Shown here in pieces: positions 62,901 to 64,000 of a stretch of DNA of 64,000 bases (within the stretch, counting starts at the first letter, position 1; each line of letters begins with the position of its first letter). Below the pieces are notes generated by a model. The model had not been told where the DNA came from and searched no databases. It saw nothing but the letters and a program-made list of their open reading frames with translations. The DNA comes from Lysobacter gummosus (GTDB lineage: Bacteria > Pseudomonadota > Gammaproteobacteria > Xanthomonadales > Xanthomonadaceae), in assembly GCF_001442805.1 (NCBI RefSeq), contig NZ_CP011131.1, positions 806,001-870,000 of the forward strand, written 5' to 3'. The position numbers and the translations under genes were made by a program.

Positions 62901-63449
62901 GTGGACAAGAATGAGATGGTCAAGGGCTTTTCTCAGAATGATGCCGTGGTGATCCTGAAGACGAACGGAGGGACGATCCAGGGATATCTGTCAAAAATCG
63001 ATCTGGCGCAAGACTGCTTCGTCATTCAAGTGGCTGTCTACATCGGCCTTGACGGAAAAGTCGAGCGCCAGGACCTTGTCGAGTGCAAGTTCGGCGACGT
63101 CGACACCATCAGCAAATTCGGTAATGAGCCAAAAAATCCACCCACTTTCGACACTGTTCTCAAGCAGTATCCGATCGGCAAGTACCTGATGATCTGGGGC
63201 AAGCACGACAGCTCCACCAGCCCGACGATCGAGCAAGGAGTGTTGAAGAGCATCAACTGGGATAAGCGCACGCTCGTGCTGCACAGCATCACCTACGATC
63301 AGGACCGAACGGTGAATATCGGTCGGATCAGCTTCATCGACGATACCCGCAGCGGACCCGGTGCCGTGGCGTCCGCGCAAACATCGGATTGGCATCTCAG
63401 GCCCGACGGAGCTTGGTACCGGGGCGAGCAGAAATACGCAAGCTCGTAA
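62901..63449 (+). CDS. Protein of unknown function, lower-GC orphan gene
   Basis: 182-residue soluble protein starting GTG at 62901 (GGAG 7 bases upstream), giving VDKNEMVKGFSQNDAVVILK. It is beta-rich and Lys/Asp-rich with YIGLDGKVERQDLVECKFGD and a C-terminal WHLRPDGAWYRGEQKYASS. The GC content is visibly below the neighbours and no family is recognised. An ATG at 62841 would add 20 residues without ribosome-site support. Confidence 0.7.
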   Translation: MDKNEMVKGFSQNDAVVILKTNGGTIQGYLSKIDLAQDCFVIQVAVYIGLDGKVERQDLVECKFGDVDTISKFGNEPKNPPTFDTVLKQYPIGKYLMIWGKHDSSTSPTIEQGVLKSINWDKRTLVLHSITYDQDRTVNIGRISFIDDTRSGPGAVASAQTSDWHLRPDGAWYRGEQKYASS

Positions 63450-63624
63450 CTCTTCGGCAACCGCTCCTTCAACCGCCGTTCGCAGGCTTCGCGTTCGCCG
63501 CGATCGCAGCCGACCTTGCGGCGACCAGCGCGACTTCGAGCTGCCGCAGCCATCGTGCCGGCACGGTCGTCTAAGTCGCAGCGGCATCGCCGGCTCGTGC
63601 GATGCCACGCGCACGGGCCGACGA

Positions 63625-64000
63625 CTACGGCGCCGGCGATGAAGCCCCGGCCGACGCAGCCTGCCGAAATGCCGCCAGTTGCGCTTGAAACGCGCGCTGA
63701 TAGGCGGGTCGCGCGGTCGCGCGGGCGACGAAGGCGGCGAGGTTCGAAAACTCGTCCACGATGCCGGAGCTTTGCAGCCGCAGCAGCACCGTCACCATCA
63801 GCAGGTCGCCCGCGCTGAAATCGCCGTCCAGCCAGTCGGCATCGCCGAGGCGGCCGGAAAGCTCGCCAAGCCGCCGGCGCACGCGCTCATCCAGGACCGC
63901 CTGCCGTTGCGCGTACCAGGTCTCCTCGCGCTCGACAAGCCAAGCCATGGAGCGTTCGACGATGGGCGGTTCCACGGTATTGAGCGCGGCGAACATCCAG
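63625..64000 (-). CDS. Glutathione S-transferase C-terminal part (N-terminus off window)
   Basis: The visible part (about 125 residues) is the all-helical GST C-terminal domain: WLVEREETWYAQRQAVLDER, then DADWLDGDFSAGDLLMVTVL, with the conserved D-x-x-W-L-x-G-x-F-S-x-A-D-x-L-like pattern, and ending ASAGASSPAP. The thioredoxin-like N-terminal half lies beyond the right edge. Confidence 0.88.
   Translation of the reverse strand, partial: WMFAALNTVEPPIVERSMAWLVEREETWYAQRQAVLDERVRRRLGELSGRLGDADWLDGDFSAGDLLMVTVLLRLQSSGIVDEFSNLAAFVARATARPAYQRAFQAQLAAFRQAASAGASSPAP

Overview
The window is GC-rich bacterial chromosome. Its gene content fits a Xanthomonadaceae gammaproteobacterium, most likely Lysobacter or a close relative. 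Pointers are the many TonB-dependent/outer-membrane proteins, the two DUF6776-type coiled-coil proteins around a bactofilin, the fused MFS-acyltransferase, a sigma-54-driven MacB-type ABC operon, and scattered REP-like inverted repeats built on a GTCATTCCCGCG core. The genus is inferred from this gene content and was not tested by any search.

Layout. (1) 1-8640: on the minus strand, a truncated NtrC-type response regulator, a DUF885 exported protein, and a tripartite ABC exporter operon (membrane-fusion protein, two nearly identical 71-residue small proteins, ATPase, two permeases). The operon is preceded by a near-consensus sigma-54 promoter with palindromic candidate enhancer sites. (2) 8698-14379: glmS, then a gene-poor, lower-GC patch holding a complete IS3-family element, fragments and repeats, then an NmrA-like oxidoreductase. 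(3) 14658-30189: the most unusual part, an approximately 15.5-kb plus-strand cluster of eight genes. Six encode large proteins of unknown function without signal peptides; five of these carry a clear or partial copy of a short F-x-D-x-x-D-P...YYLP-like module and several have tandem beta-sandwich-like repeats. One of them contains an OmpA-like domain behind a long Gly-Thr linker. The last two genes encode a protein with a predicted alpha-alpha-beta-beta repeat pattern and a protein with a terpene-cyclase-like DVDDTA motif. (4) 30263-37816: conserved functions: B12-riboswitch-controlled BtuB, TfoX-like protein, MsrC, BioD, phasin, QueD, tRNA-Met, RppH, Bfd and bacterioferritin. (5) 38076-43434: DUF4126 protein, DUF6776-bactofilin-DUF6776, ErpA, NudC, AmpE-like protein. 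(6) 44004-48551: FecI/FecR/TonB-receptor cell-surface signalling operon. (7) 48606-64000: mixed accessory genes: small membrane proteins, MFS-PlsC fusion, MscS channel, serine hydrolase, GGCT-like and GNAT proteins, an MDR/SDR pair with a TetR regulator and two matching operators, a large autotransporter, an orphan gene and the end of a GST gene.

How the genes work together. The regulator at the left edge, the sigma-54 promoter and the exporter form a plausible regulatory unit, with the duplicated small proteins as candidate cargo or accessory factors. Region 3 looks like one polycistronic functional unit (overlapping or nearly abutting genes, shared module, all on one strand, closed by a strong bidirectional terminator). 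I recognise no characterised system that matches it, and I consider it the best candidate for an undescribed system. The iron genes (Fur-box-preceded bfd, bfr), the FecIR receptor locus and BtuB give a metal/cofactor acquisition theme, but they are independent loci.
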